A DNA stretch of 42,683 nucleotides from Clostridia bacterium (GCA_900754175.1 CAAEBS010000130.1:1-42683); one strand, 5' to 3'; positions 8,710 through 16,128 are shown, counted from the first letter of the stretch. Numbers and translations: made by a program. The notes: generated by a model not told the origin, from the sequence alone.

Positions 8710-9843
8710 TCAGATCAGGCTGTTTTTCGGGATAAAGAACGGCATAGTCTCATGTCCCGAAAGATTTCTGCCGTCACGGATCACCGAGTTTTTATCGGCA
8801 ACCACGCAGTTGAGGAATACGTTGGTGCCCACGACCGAATCCTGGAACAGAATGGAATTGCGCACCACCGTTCCCTTTCCGATCCGGGTTCCACGGAAGA
8901 TGATGGAATTTTCCACCGTCCCCTCGATCAGACAGCCGTCCGCCACATAGCAGTTGGAAACCGAAGAATCCTTGGCGTAAATGGTGGGGGGAGAGTTCCG
9001 GAGCTTGGTATAAATGGGTCGGTTGTTGACGTTGAACAGTCCGTCCCGCACCTCCGGCTCCAGAAGCCGCATAGAAGCCGAAAAATAATTTTCCATCGAA
9101 TGGATAGGCATAAAGATTCCGTCGTACAGGTACCGGTAGATTCTGGCACTGCCAAGCCGTCTGGCAAGCGCCTCCCGGTAAAAGCGGGTGTAGCCGTGCG
9201 CCGCCGCATTTTCGATCAGATGAATGAGGAAGTGCCGGTTCACCACCACGATGTTGGTGCTGATCTCCGCCTCTGCACGGTTCTGGATCATGGTGGCAAG
9301 GTCGGTCACCCTGCCCTCCCCGTCGGAGGTCACCATAATGGTATCCTCGGGATTTCCGGTCTCCCCGGCAAGCGAGCGGCGGGTCACGATCGTCATATCC
9401 GCTCCCTTTTCCAGATGTGCGTGAAGCACCTCGGACAAATCAATGTTGAACACCCCATCGCAGTCCGACATCACGATGCAGTCCTCGTTGCACCGTGCCA
9501 GAAATCCGCTGACGCCCATCAAAGCTTCCAGTCTGGATGTATACAGCGTATTGACCGATGCGGGGTTGTATGTGTTGACAAAGGGCGGCAACAGGCGGAT
9601 ACCGCCCGAGCGTCTTGCCAGATCCCAGTCCTTTCCGGTCCCCAGGTGGTCCATCAGCGACTGGTAGTTGTTGTGCGTTATGATACCGATCTTGGTGATA
9701 CCCGAGTTCACCATGTTGGAAAGAGGAAAGTCGATCAGGCGGTACCGACAGCCGAACGGCACAGACGCCATGGTACGGATGTTGGTCAGCTCCTGCATTT
9801 CGGAGTCGTGAATATTGGAAAAGATCAATCCTGCCGTTGTCAT
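8710..9843 (-). CDS. glgD: ADP-glucose pyrophosphorylase regulatory subunit GlgD
   Basis: A 377-residue glucose-1-phosphate adenylyltransferase-like protein that pairs with GlgC in Firmicutes. It has the nucleotidyltransferase fold (VPFGCRYRLIDFPLSNMVNSGI, and VMSDCDGVFNIDL in place of the catalytic SGDH segment) and a C-terminal left-handed beta helix. The N-terminal GGxGxRL pyrophosphorylase signature seen in GlgC is absent, as expected for the GlgD subunit, which in Bacillus/Geobacillus systems modulates GlgC rather than catalysing on its own. It starts one base after the glgC stop (ATG 9843, ribosome site GGAGG inside the glgC end), indicating coupled translation and a matched subunit ratio. 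Confidence 0.94.
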   Translation of the reverse strand: MTTAGLIFSNIHDSEMQELTNIRTMASVPFGCRYRLIDFPLSNMVNSGITKIGIITHNNYQSLMDHLGTGKDWDLARRSGGIRLLPPFVNTYNPASVNTLYTSRLEALMGVSGFLARCNEDCIVMSDCDGVFNIDLSEVLHAHLEKGADMTIVTRRSLAGETGNPEDTIMVTSDGEGRVTDLATMIQNRAEAEISTNIVVVNRHFLIHLIENAAAHGYTRFYREALARRLGSARIYRYLYDGIFMPIHSMENYFSASMRLLEPEVRDGLFNVNNRPIYTKLRNSPPTIYAKDSSVSNCYVADGCLIEGTVENSIIFRGTRIGKGTVVRNSILFQDSVVGTNVFLNCVVADKNSVIRDGRNLSGHETMPFFIPKNSLI

Positions 9844-9844
9844 C

Positions 9845-11053
9845 TTATTTGTCCTCCTTTCCGATCTCGGACGCTTCGGATATCATGCGATGATCCCCGA
9901 TAACCGCCCCTGCCGGCACTTCAATTTCCGCACCGACCACCGTGATGCCGCTTGCCTCGCTCCGGGGCTTTCCGATCTGTGCGCCCTCGCCGACCACCAC
10001 GTCGTGGTCCAGAATGGAATATTCCACCCGGGCGCCCTCGCCGACCACCACGTTTTCCATCAGAATGGAATCGCAGATCACAGCGCCTTTCATGACCCGC
10101 ACGCCGGCGCCCAGCACCGAATTGCAGACCGTTCCGTAAAGCTCGCATCCCTCGGTCAGCGAACAGTTGTCAAGCACGGCGTCCTTGCCCACGTACTGCG
10201 GGGCGTGCGGCTCGTGCCGGGAATACACCCGCCACTGCGGGTCGTCCAGCTGCAGGCGGGGATTGTCGCCCAGAAGGTCCATATTGGCTTCCCACAGGGA
10301 ATCTATGGTGCCCACGTCCTTCCAGTAACCGCTGAAAGGATAGGCAAACATTTTTTCGCCGGCGGCAAGCATCTTCGGAATCACGTTCTTTCCGAAGTCG
10401 TTTTCGCTTGCGGGGTCCTCCGCATCGGCTTTCAGATAGCGGTAGAGACATTCCCGGGAGAAAATATAGATGCCCATCGAAGCTTTGGTGCTGTCGGGAT
10501 TTTTCGGTTTTTCCGCAAATTTATAAATTTTTCCGTCGTCGTACACGCTCATGATGCCAAAGCGGCTCGCCTCGCTGAGCGGCACGTCAATGACCGCTAT
10601 GGTACAGTCGGCGTTGTTCGCCTTGTGGAACTCCAGCATTTTGAAATAATCCATCTTGTAGATATGGTCGCCCGACAGAACCAGAACGTAATCCGGGTCG
10701 TAGCGGTCGATAAACTCCATATTCTGATAGATCGCATTTGCCGTTCCCTTGTACCAGTCGGCACGCCGCTTGCCCTGATACGGGGGCAGGATCGTCACGC
10801 CGCCGAACGCACGGTCCAGATCCCACGGCAGACCGTTTCCGATATACGCATTGAGCACGAGCGGCTGATACTGCGTCAGAACGCCCACCGTATCAATTCC
10901 GGAATTGATACAGTTGGAAAGGGTAAAATCAATGATGCGGTACTTACCGCCGAAGGGTACTGCAGGCTTTGCTGTTTTTTCCGTCAGTGCATACAGACGG
11001 CTTCCCTGTCCGCCTGCCAAGAGCATGGCAACACATTCTTTTTTCCTGAACAT
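9845..11053 (-). CDS. glgC: Glucose-1-phosphate adenylyltransferase catalytic subunit GlgC
   Basis: Makes ADP-glucose and pyrophosphate from ATP and glucose-1-phosphate, the committed step of bacterial glycogen synthesis. The 402-residue product has the nucleotide-binding motif LLAGGQGSRLYALT, the AKPAVPFGGKYRIIDF segment with the substrate-contact lysine, WYKGTANAIYQN, catalytic VLSGDHIYKMDY, and sugar-phosphate motif FAEKPKNP, followed by beta-helix repeats. ATG 11053 is preceded by CGGAGGAATTT. Located after glgB with an 84-base gap and directly coupled to glgD. Allosteric control (for example by fructose-1,6-bisphosphate) cannot be judged from sequence here. Confidence 0.96.
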   Translation of the reverse strand: MFRKKECVAMLLAGGQGSRLYALTEKTAKPAVPFGGKYRIIDFTLSNCINSGIDTVGVLTQYQPLVLNAYIGNGLPWDLDRAFGGVTILPPYQGKRRADWYKGTANAIYQNMEFIDRYDPDYVLVLSGDHIYKMDYFKMLEFHKANNADCTIAVIDVPLSEASRFGIMSVYDDGKIYKFAEKPKNPDSTKASMGIYIFSRECLYRYLKADAEDPASENDFGKNVIPKMLAAGEKMFAYPFSGYWKDVGTIDSLWEANMDLLGDNPRLQLDDPQWRVYSRHEPHAPQYVGKDAVLDNCSLTEGCELYGTVCNSVLGAGVRVMKGAVICDSILMENVVVGEGARVEYSILDHDVVVGEGAQIGKPRSEASGITVVGAEIEVPAGAVIGDHRMISEASEIGKEDK

Positions 11054-11113
11054 AAATTCCTCCGATGTTTATTTTCATGTCTTGCATGAAGATTTCTGAT
11101 TTTATCATTCTGT

Positions 11114-11133
11114 CCGGCGTCGCCGGTTTTTTT
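11114..11133 (+). terminator. Plus-strand terminator-like hairpin between glgB and glgC
   Basis: Seen: CCGGC-GTC-GCCGG followed by seven T on the plus strand, that is, antisense to the glg operon. No plus-strand gene lies upstream, so it may stop antisense transcription entering glgB. On the minus strand the hairpin is preceded, not followed, by the T/A run, so it should not stop the operon. Confidence 0.45.
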
Positions 11134-11137
11134 ACGG

Positions 11138-13093
11138 TCATTTCCCGGCAGATGCGCCGCCCTCTTTTTTCCCGGTTCTTGCCGGCACGCTTTTTCTCTT
11201 TCGTCTGCAACGAAGGATCACCGCACCGAGCGGCGGCACCTCCAGGTGCAGAGAGTCCGGACAGCCGTTCCACGCCTTGCCGGTTGTTTTCAGGGCGTCC
11301 GGATTGCAGACGCCGCTTCCGCCGAAATCCACGGCGTCCGAATTGAAGATCTCCTCATACACGCCGCTGTACGGCACGCCGAGCAGGAATTTTTTCCGCA
11401 CCACCGGCGTGAAATTGATCAGCACGATCAGCTCCTTCCCCGCACGGTCGATCCTGCGGTAGGAAACAATGCTCTGATCCCGGTTGTCGGCGTCGATCCA
11501 CTGAAATCCCCCCCAGGAATCGTCGCACTCCCACAGCGGTGGATTTTCCAGATAAAAGTGGTTCAGCTCCGCCGTGTAGCGTTGCAGTTTTGCGTGGGAC
11601 TCATAGTCCAGCATGAACCACTCAATGCCGGAAGCGTAATCCCACTCCCGGAACTGCCCGAATTCACAGCCCATAAAGAGCAGCTTCTTGCCGGGGTGCG
11701 TCATCATATACGCAAGGAACGCCCGGGCAGACGCAAACTTCTGCCAGTAGTCCCCCGACATTTTATCCAGAAAAGATTTTTTGCCGTGCACCACCTCGTC
11801 GTGCGAGATCGGCAGGACAAATTTTTCGCTGAAAGCGTAAGTCAGCGAAAAAGTAAGCTTGTCGTGGTGATATTTCCGGTATACCGGGTCGGTCTGCGCA
11901 TAGGAAAGCGTATCGTTCATCCAGCCCATGTTCCACTTCATATCAAAGCCGAGACCGCCGCCGTCAAAGGTCGTCACGTTTGCCCATGCGGTGGATTCCT
12001 CTGCAATCATCAGCACGTCCGGATGCTTTTCTTTGATACAGGAATTCAGCTTCCGGAAAAAGGCGATCGCCTCCAGGCACCGGTTGTCCCCGTAGACGTT
12101 GGGGATCCACTCCCCGGGGCGCTTGTCGTAGTCCAGATAGATCATGGAAGCGACCGCATCCACCCGCAAGCCGTCCACGTGGTAGTGCTCCAGCCAGAAC
12201 ATGGCGCTGGAAACCAGGAAGGATTCCACCTCGTTGCGCCCGACGTCAAAACGCCTGGTGCCCCAGCCGTCGTGCTCCACCCGGTCGTCTCCCTGATATT
12301 CGTACAGGCGGCTGCCGTCAAATTCGTACAACCCGTGCTCGTCCTTCGGAAAGTGCGCCGGCACCCAGTCCAGAATCACGCCGACCCCCGCCTCGTGCAT
12401 GGTGTCGATAAAGCCCATAAAGTCTGCCGGCGTTCCGAAGCGTGCGCTCGGAGCGAAATAGGAGCACACCTGATACCCCCAGGAACCGTCAAACGGATAT
12501 TCCATCACCGGCATCAGCTCGATATGCGTATAGCCCATCTGCTTGACGTAGGAGGCAATATCGGGTGCGATCTCCGAATAGCTGTAATACGAGCCGTCCT
12601 CATGGCGCTTCCAGGAGGCGATCTGAAGCTCGTAGATATTGATCGGCTGACTGTAAAAGTTCTTCATGGCACGGCGCCGGTACTGCATCCAGCTCCCGTC
12701 CCGCCAGGAATAGCCGTCCGGCTTTGCAATGACGGACGCCGTAGCGGGCGGACATTCGGTTGCCTGCGCATACGGATCCGCCTTGTCGTGCGTCCCCGCT
12801 GCCGAGACCACCCGGAATTTATATTTGCATCCCGCCGGCACACTGCTTTCCGGCATCGACGCTTCCCATACGCCGCCCTCGGTCACCCGGATCATCGGCG
12901 TATCCTCCTGCCAGCCGTTGAAATCTCCGATCACGAACACCGAGCTTGCCCCCGGCGCCCATACACGGAAGATCATCTGCCCGCCTGTCCGGTGAGCGCC
13001 CAGATATTCCTGCGCATAATAGTTGGTTCCCTGATGAAAAAGATACGGCGCAATGTCGCTTTGTATATTCATGTATTTTTCTTCCTGTTCCAT
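11138..13093 (-). CDS. glgB: 1,4-alpha-glucan branching enzyme GlgB
   Basis: GH13 branching enzyme, 651 residues, forming alpha-1,6 branches in glycogen. An N-terminal CBM48 domain (about 38-125, with RVWAPGASSVFVIGDFNGW) precedes the barrel. Catalytic regions are visible: HVDGLRVDAVASM with nucleophile D312, VLMIAEESTAW with E365, and LPISHDEVVHGKKS. It lacks the extra N-terminal module of the E. coli enzyme, like most Gram-positive GlgB proteins. The frame is open to a GTG at 13111, but ATG 13093 has AAGGAG at ideal distance, so that start is preferred. It is the first gene of the glycogen unit and lies after a promoter-like -10 (13134-13139). Confidence 0.94.
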   Translation of the reverse strand: MEQEEKYMNIQSDIAPYLFHQGTNYYAQEYLGAHRTGGQMIFRVWAPGASSVFVIGDFNGWQEDTPMIRVTEGGVWEASMPESSVPAGCKYKFRVVSAAGTHDKADPYAQATECPPATASVIAKPDGYSWRDGSWMQYRRRAMKNFYSQPINIYELQIASWKRHEDGSYYSYSEIAPDIASYVKQMGYTHIELMPVMEYPFDGSWGYQVCSYFAPSARFGTPADFMGFIDTMHEAGVGVILDWVPAHFPKDEHGLYEFDGSRLYEYQGDDRVEHDGWGTRRFDVGRNEVESFLVSSAMFWLEHYHVDGLRVDAVASMIYLDYDKRPGEWIPNVYGDNRCLEAIAFFRKLNSCIKEKHPDVLMIAEESTAWANVTTFDGGGLGFDMKWNMGWMNDTLSYAQTDPVYRKYHHDKLTFSLTYAFSEKFVLPISHDEVVHGKKSFLDKMSGDYWQKFASARAFLAYMMTHPGKKLLFMGCEFGQFREWDYASGIEWFMLDYESHAKLQRYTAELNHFYLENPPLWECDDSWGGFQWIDADNRDQSIVSYRRIDRAGKELIVLINFTPVVRKKFLLGVPYSGVYEEIFNSDAVDFGGSGVCNPDALKTTGKAWNGCPDSLHLEVPPLGAVILRCRRKRKSVPARTGKKEGGASAGK

Positions 13094-13133
13094 ATTGCTC
13101 CTTTTCTTCACAGCCTGCGCCGATCACTTTTTT

Positions 13134-13139
13134 ATTATA
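13134..13139 (-). promoter_or_regulatory. Probable promoter -10 of the glycogen operon
   Basis: On the minus strand TATAAT is preceded by TGCA, about 40 bases before the glgB start. No good -35 is visible at 16-18 bases, so the promoter may rely on an upstream TG-like element or an activator. Confidence 0.5.
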
Positions 13140-13193
13140 TGCAAAAAGCGCTCCGATTATCTTACCGCAACGCACAAATCCCCGCACCGGTAC

Positions 13194-13207
13194 GCAAAAT
13201 ATTTTGC
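13194..13207. promoter_or_regulatory. Perfect 14-bp palindrome upstream of the glycogen promoter
   Basis: GCAAAATATTTTGC is a perfect inverted repeat about 55 bases upstream of the -10 of glgB and next to the T-run of the preceding terminator. It could be an operator for a dimeric regulator; the identity of any regulator is unknown. Confidence 0.3.
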
Positions 13208-13268
13208 TAAAAAACGTGGGCTGTGTGCTTCTGCGCTTTTCGCAAAGCACATTTCAGCGCAACAGCCC
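13208..13268 (-). terminator. Terminator of the yabP-yabQ-ftsB unit
   Basis: On the minus strand GGGCTGT (13262-13268) pairs with ACAGCCC (13218-13224), enclosing a second stem (TGTGCTT with AAGCACA and inner GCG pairing), and is followed by ACGTTTTTTAG. It lies 30 bases after the FtsB-like stop and separates that unit from glgB. Confidence 0.75.
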
Positions 13269-13298
13269 GTTCCGGTTACAAAGAAATCACATTCCCTC

Positions 13299-13601
13299 TT
13301 AATTCACTTCGGTATAAAAAACAATTTCGTCAGGAAAGCACATTCCAAGCTTTTCTCTTGCAATACGGATCTTATACGCATCGTCAAGAGGAGCGTCTAC
13401 AAGATATTGCAGTTCTTCAATTTCATCCGTGAGATTCCGGATATATTCGGTGTTTTTGTTCTTGTCCTCTATGATCTTATTGTACTTCATCATGCTCCAT
13501 AGGAAGAACGCCACGGCAAACACGAACAGAAATGCCAGAAACACCCGGATAAGAACCGCCGCACGGTTTTTACTCCCGATAAAATATCTGTTTTTTACCA
13601 T
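13299..13601 (-). CDS. divIC: Septum formation initiator family protein (FtsB/DivIC-like)
   Basis: A 100-residue bitopic membrane protein. A short basic N terminus (MVKNRYFIGSKNR) is followed by one membrane helix (about 15-34, AVLIRVFLAFLFVFAVAFFLW) and a coiled coil rich in Lys, Glu, Asn and Leu (YNKIIEDKNKNTEYIRNLTDEIEELQYLVD), then the family's C-terminal segment with REKLGMCFPDEIVFY. This is the arrangement of FtsB/DivIC, which with FtsL and DivIB/FtsQ activates septal wall synthesis. Position after yabQ matches divIC in Bacillus. ATG 13601 has AAGGAGG upstream and is preferred to an in-frame start 24 bases earlier. Confidence 0.88.
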   Translation of the reverse strand: MVKNRYFIGSKNRAAVLIRVFLAFLFVFAVAFFLWSMMKYNKIIEDKNKNTEYIRNLTDEIEELQYLVDAPLDDAYKIRIAREKLGMCFPDEIVFYTEVN

Positions 13602-13630
13602 TTTTTCCTCCTTGCCTCTGACCAAAGCCC

Positions 13631-14248
13631 CTACGGCACATCCTCGCTCAGAAAACCGTTGCCCGCCTCTTGCCGCAACCTTTTCTGCTCATTTTTATTA
13701 TACAACTTTTTCTTTCTTTTTGCAATAGCTGTCTGAAAAAATATCCGGATTCTTTCCATTTTTTTCATAAAAAAACGGTAAAACAGACAAAAAGGGCGCA
13801 AAAACAGTCCGAAAACAATCGTAAGTGTTGCACGGATGAGGAAAACGATCCCCTCCGATACAAGCATTACCAGTTTTCCCAGCGTGAAGTAATACACCGC
13901 AAAGCCTGCGATCATGGCGAATACGGTATAAAAGGGGAACCTGCCCTGATTCATTTCGTAATTCAGGATCACAAGTCCGACCCCCGCCGTGAGAAACAGA
14001 AACACGTCCTGAAAGAAGATCAGAACCTGAAGCAGAGCTCCGGAAAAGCGCCCCTGTTTTCCCCGGTTCAGCGGGCGGTGGATCAGCGGCAGTTCCCTTT
14101 CGTACCACCTGCCAAACCTTTTTTCCGAGTACCTGACGCCGCAAAAGACCCTCAAAATCCGGCTGACGTCGTTCACCCCGCCGAGGATCGCCCCGAAGGC
14201 AAAGGAGTACAGAAGCAGCCGGAACAGCAAGATCGGTGATATTTCCAT
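13631..14248 (-). CDS. yabQ: Spore cortex biosynthesis protein YabQ
   Basis: A 205-residue protein with several membrane helices in its first two thirds (for example LLFRLLLYSFAFGAILGGV, VLIFFQDVFLFLTAGVGLVIL, FYTVFAMIAGFAVYYFTLG) and a basic, charged C-terminal tail. In B. subtilis YabQ is made in the mother cell, sits in the outer forespore membrane and is needed for the cortex. The identification rests on the FAFGAILGGVNDVSRILR start, the FFQDVFLFLTAG segment, and the position between yabP and divIC. Its ATG lies three bases after the yabP stop and has only a weak Shine-Dalgarno site, suggesting translational coupling to yabP. Confidence 0.88.
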   Translation of the reverse strand: MEISPILLFRLLLYSFAFGAILGGVNDVSRILRVFCGVRYSEKRFGRWYERELPLIHRPLNRGKQGRFSGALLQVLIFFQDVFLFLTAGVGLVILNYEMNQGRFPFYTVFAMIAGFAVYYFTLGKLVMLVSEGIVFLIRATLTIVFGLFLRPFCLFYRFFMKKMERIRIFFQTAIAKRKKKLYNKNEQKRLRQEAGNGFLSEDVP

Positions 14249-14251
14249 AGG

Positions 14252-14533
14252 TTACCGGAAGAGCTTGCCGAAAAAGCCGGATTTTTTCTCATCGGCGGTG
14301 TCGGCGGAATAATAAACGGCGTCCACCCTGCCGCTCAGGGTCACAACGCCCCTGTCGGTATCCAGCGTACCGATCTTCATATCGCTCCCCTCCACGCTCA
14401 TCTCCCCGCACAGCGTGCGGAGAATGACCGACGTTTCGTCAAAGCTGATCACCTCCGTGACCCCCTCGATCTCCATTTCCTTTCTCTGATGCAACCGAAA
14501 ACCGTGCGCATTGCCGGTAGCCGAACCGTTCAT
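14252..14533 (-). CDS. yabP: Sporulation protein YabP
   Basis: A 93-residue YabP/YqfC-family protein. The core is beta-rich: RKEMEIEGVTEVISFDETSVILRTLCGEMSVEGSDMKIGTLDTDRGVVTLSGRVDAVYY, which is the typical YabP pattern (L-x-I-x-G-V-x-V-x-S-F-D). YabP is a small mother-cell protein of the sigma-E regulon, probably acting at the spore membrane with YabQ. The start at ATG 14533 is set by GGAGGT eight bases upstream; a GTG three codons earlier overlaps that site and is unlikely. The ribosome site lies within the 3' arm of a hairpin, described separately. Confidence 0.88.
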   Translation of the reverse strand: MNGSATGNAHGFRLHQRKEMEIEGVTEVISFDETSVILRTLCGEMSVEGSDMKIGTLDTDRGVVTLSGRVDAVYYSADTADEKKSGFFGKLFR

Positions 14534-14580
14534 AAAAAACACCTCCGCAGGAATGATTCACTGTCATCCTATGCGGAGGT
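14534..14580 (-). terminator. Terminator-like hairpin containing the yabP ribosome-binding site
   Basis: On the minus strand ACCTCCGCA (14572-14580) pairs perfectly with TGCGGAGGT (14541-14549), with further pairing inside (ATGA with TCAT), and is followed by GTTTTTT directly before the yabP ATG. The 3' arm is the yabP Shine-Dalgarno sequence. RNA read through from hup-yabO would be stopped here or have the site masked. Confidence 0.7.
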
Positions 14581-14594
14581 AAGTCCGAATATGC
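14566..14594 (-). promoter_or_regulatory. Sigma-E-like promoter of yabP-yabQ inside the hairpin
   Basis: On the minus strand the -35 GCATATT (14588-14594) matches the sigma-E consensus kmATATT fully; a 14-base spacer follows; the -10 CATAGGAT (14566-14573) matches CATACAAT at six of eight positions. The predicted start (about 14558-14559) falls in the hairpin loop, so the transcript would lack the 5' arm and leave the ribosome site free. Prediction only. Confidence 0.6.
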
Positions 14595-14610
14595 ACAAAC
14601 GGCGCCGACG

Positions 14611-14856
14611 TCAGGCGTCCAGCACCTCATACATTTCGGCGGCGTTGGCTTTTGCCACGTTTTCACGCACGCTGAGGACCCGGAACTTCAGCGTCCTCTG
14701 CCCGAAGATGATCTCTACGATATCCCCTTCCTTTACGTCGTAGGAAGCCTTGGCACGTCTGCCGTTCACCGTAACGTGCTCGGTGTCGCAGGCGTCGTTT
14801 GCCACGGTGCGGCGCTTGATGATCCGGGACACCTTGAGAAATTTATCCAATCTCAT
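14611..14856 (-). CDS. yabO: S4-domain RNA-binding protein (YabO/RlbA, Hsp15-like)
   Basis: An 81-residue protein consisting of one S4 RNA-binding domain: MRLDKFLKVSRIIKRRTVANDACDTEHVTVNGRRAKASYDVKEGDIVEI. Family members (Hsp15/HslR, B. subtilis YabO) bind RNA or stalled 50S subunits carrying peptidyl-tRNA. The gene lies between hup and yabP as in many Clostridia. ATG 14856 follows GGAGTAGTT. It begins only 15 bases after the T-run of the hup terminator, so it is probably expressed by read-through. Confidence 0.9.
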   Translation of the reverse strand: MRLDKFLKVSRIIKRRTVANDACDTEHVTVNGRRAKASYDVKEGDIVEIIFGQRTLKFRVLSVRENVAKANAAEMYEVLDA

Positions 14857-14870
14857 AACTACTCCGTTTC

Positions 14871-14906
14871 AAAAATGCGGGCGAAGGAAACCCTCCGCCC
14901 GCATTT
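14871..14906 (-). terminator. Terminator after hup
   Basis: On the minus strand AAATGCGGGCG (14896-14906) pairs with CGCCCGCATTT (14873-14883), with three further pairs inside, followed by TTTTTG. It lies eight bases beyond the hup stop and before yabO, so it should make hup RNA abundant relative to yabO. Confidence 0.85.
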
Positions 14907-14913
14907 ATAGTAA

Positions 14914-15186
14914 TCAGTTTACGGAATCCTTCAGAGCCTTGCCGGCAGTGAAAGCAGGATGCTTGGAAGCGGCGATCTTGATGGTCTCGCCGGTCTTGGG
15001 GTTACGGCCTTCTCTTGCGGCTCTCTCTTTTACTTCAAACGTTCCGAAGCCAACCAGCTGGATCTTGTCGCCAGCCTTCAGAGCTTCTGCAATTACGTCG
15101 GTCATTGCATTCAGAGCTGCCTCAGCCTCTTTCTTCTTCAATCCGGACTTTTCCACGATTGCATCAATAAACTGTGTCTTGTTCAT
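14914..15186 (-). CDS. hup: HU family DNA-binding protein
   Basis: A 90-residue HU protein, the exact usual length, which bends DNA non-specifically and compacts the nucleoid. Conserved parts: MNKTQFIDAIVEKSGLKKKEAEAALNA helix pair, IQLVGFGTFEVKERAAREGRNPKTGE (with the DNA-intercalating arm RNPKTGE) and the C-terminal HPAFTAGKALKDSVN. It has its own strong promoter 57-92 bases upstream and its own terminator, so it is an independent, highly expressed unit nested in the sporulation cluster. The codon choice looks more biased (GCT, CTT-type codons) than its neighbours, as expected for an abundant protein. Confidence 0.97.
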   Translation of the reverse strand: MNKTQFIDAIVEKSGLKKKEAEAALNAMTDVIAEALKAGDKIQLVGFGTFEVKERAAREGRNPKTGETIKIAASKHPAFTAGKALKDSVN

Positions 15187-15217
15187 TTTACTTTACCTTT
15201 CTTTTACAAAATTTTTT

Positions 15218-15232
15218 CAGGGGAAACCCCTG
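15218..15232 (-). other. Small stem-loop in the hup 5' leader
   Basis: CAGGGG-TTT-CCCCTG on the minus strand, about 30 bases before the hup start and just after the predicted transcription start. It could stabilise the mRNA. No T-run follows, so it is not a terminator. Confidence 0.45.
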
Positions 15233-15249
15233 CATAAGGTGTTACACAC

Positions 15250-15278
15250 ATTATACCATACTTTTTCCGGAATATCAA
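15250..15278 (-). promoter_or_regulatory. Sigma-A promoter of hup
   Basis: Minus strand: -35 TTGATA (15273-15278), 17-base spacer, -10 TATAAT (15250-15255). Expected start near 15243, giving a leader of about 57 bases. Confidence 0.85.
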
Positions 15279-15321
15279 GTATTTTCTTGCTTTTTTCTCC
15301 AAAAAATTTATTTTTTGCGTA

Positions 15322-16128
15322 TTATTTATGTTTATTTTCATTCCAAATGCGATTCAGCTCCTCCGAGGAGAGGTTTTCCATGGTTTTTCCCTCGGCTGTA
15401 ACCGCATTTTCCAGCAATTCAAAGCGCCGGATGAACTTATCGGTGGCACGGTTGAGCGCCACTTCGGGGTCTATGGAGAGCTTGCGGCAAAGAGAGGTAA
15501 TGCTCAGCAAAAGGTCGCCGACCTCCTCCTCGCAGGCGTCCGCATCTCCCGCCACCGAAGCCACTCTCAGCTCCGCCATTTCCTCGTGGATCTTCTCCAC
15601 GACCTCGTCCTCATCCGCAAAGTCAAAGCACTTTGCCTTTTTCCCCACCTTTTCCGCCCGCATCAGCGCCGGCAGCATCGGCGGGATCGCTTTCAGCTTG
15701 TCGGTAATCGTATTGCGGTGCTTTTCCTCGCTTTTGATCTTCTCCCAGTTGGAGAGGACCTTATCCGACGTATCCGCACTGACCTCCCCGAAAACGTGGG
15801 GGTGCCGGTGAATCAGCTTGACGCAGATGTCGTTTGCCACGTCATCCATTGTAAAGCGCTCGGCTTCCCTTTCGATCTGGGCGTGAAACACGACCTGAAG
15901 AAGCACGTCGCCCAGCTCCTCCCGCAAAAGCGTCGGATTTTCGGTGTCGATTGCCTCCACCACCTCATAGGTCTCCTCGATCAGATCCTTGCGGATGCTC
16001 TTGTGGTCCTGCTCCCGGTCCCAGGGACATCCTTTGTCGGAGCGCAACACCTCCACAAGCAACACAAGGTCGTCAAAGCCGTAGCTTTTCTTTTCCAGCA
16101 GATAGCGGATTTTTTCGTCAGTGGTCAT
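15322..16128 (-). CDS. mazG: Nucleoside triphosphate pyrophosphohydrolase MazG
   Basis: A 268-residue tandem-domain MazG that hydrolyses (d)NTPs to the monophosphate and pyrophosphate, cleaning the nucleotide pool. The first domain shows LRSDKGCPWDREQDHKSIRKDLIEETYEVVEAID (E-x2-E part of the metal site) with REELGDVLLQVVFHAQ (E-x2-D); the second repeats the pattern with EVVEKIHEEMAELRVA and CEEEVGDLLLSITSLC. The YabN-type tetrapyrrole methylase domain found at the N terminus in Bacillus is absent. ATG 16128 has GGAAAG upstream and follows the flippase stop by one base. Synteny with hup-yabO-yabP is conserved. Confidence 0.94.
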   Translation of the reverse strand: MTTDEKIRYLLEKKSYGFDDLVLLVEVLRSDKGCPWDREQDHKSIRKDLIEETYEVVEAIDTENPTLLREELGDVLLQVVFHAQIEREAERFTMDDVANDICVKLIHRHPHVFGEVSADTSDKVLSNWEKIKSEEKHRNTITDKLKAIPPMLPALMRAEKVGKKAKCFDFADEDEVVEKIHEEMAELRVASVAGDADACEEEVGDLLLSITSLCRKLSIDPEVALNRATDKFIRRFELLENAVTAEGKTMENLSSEELNRIWNENKHK

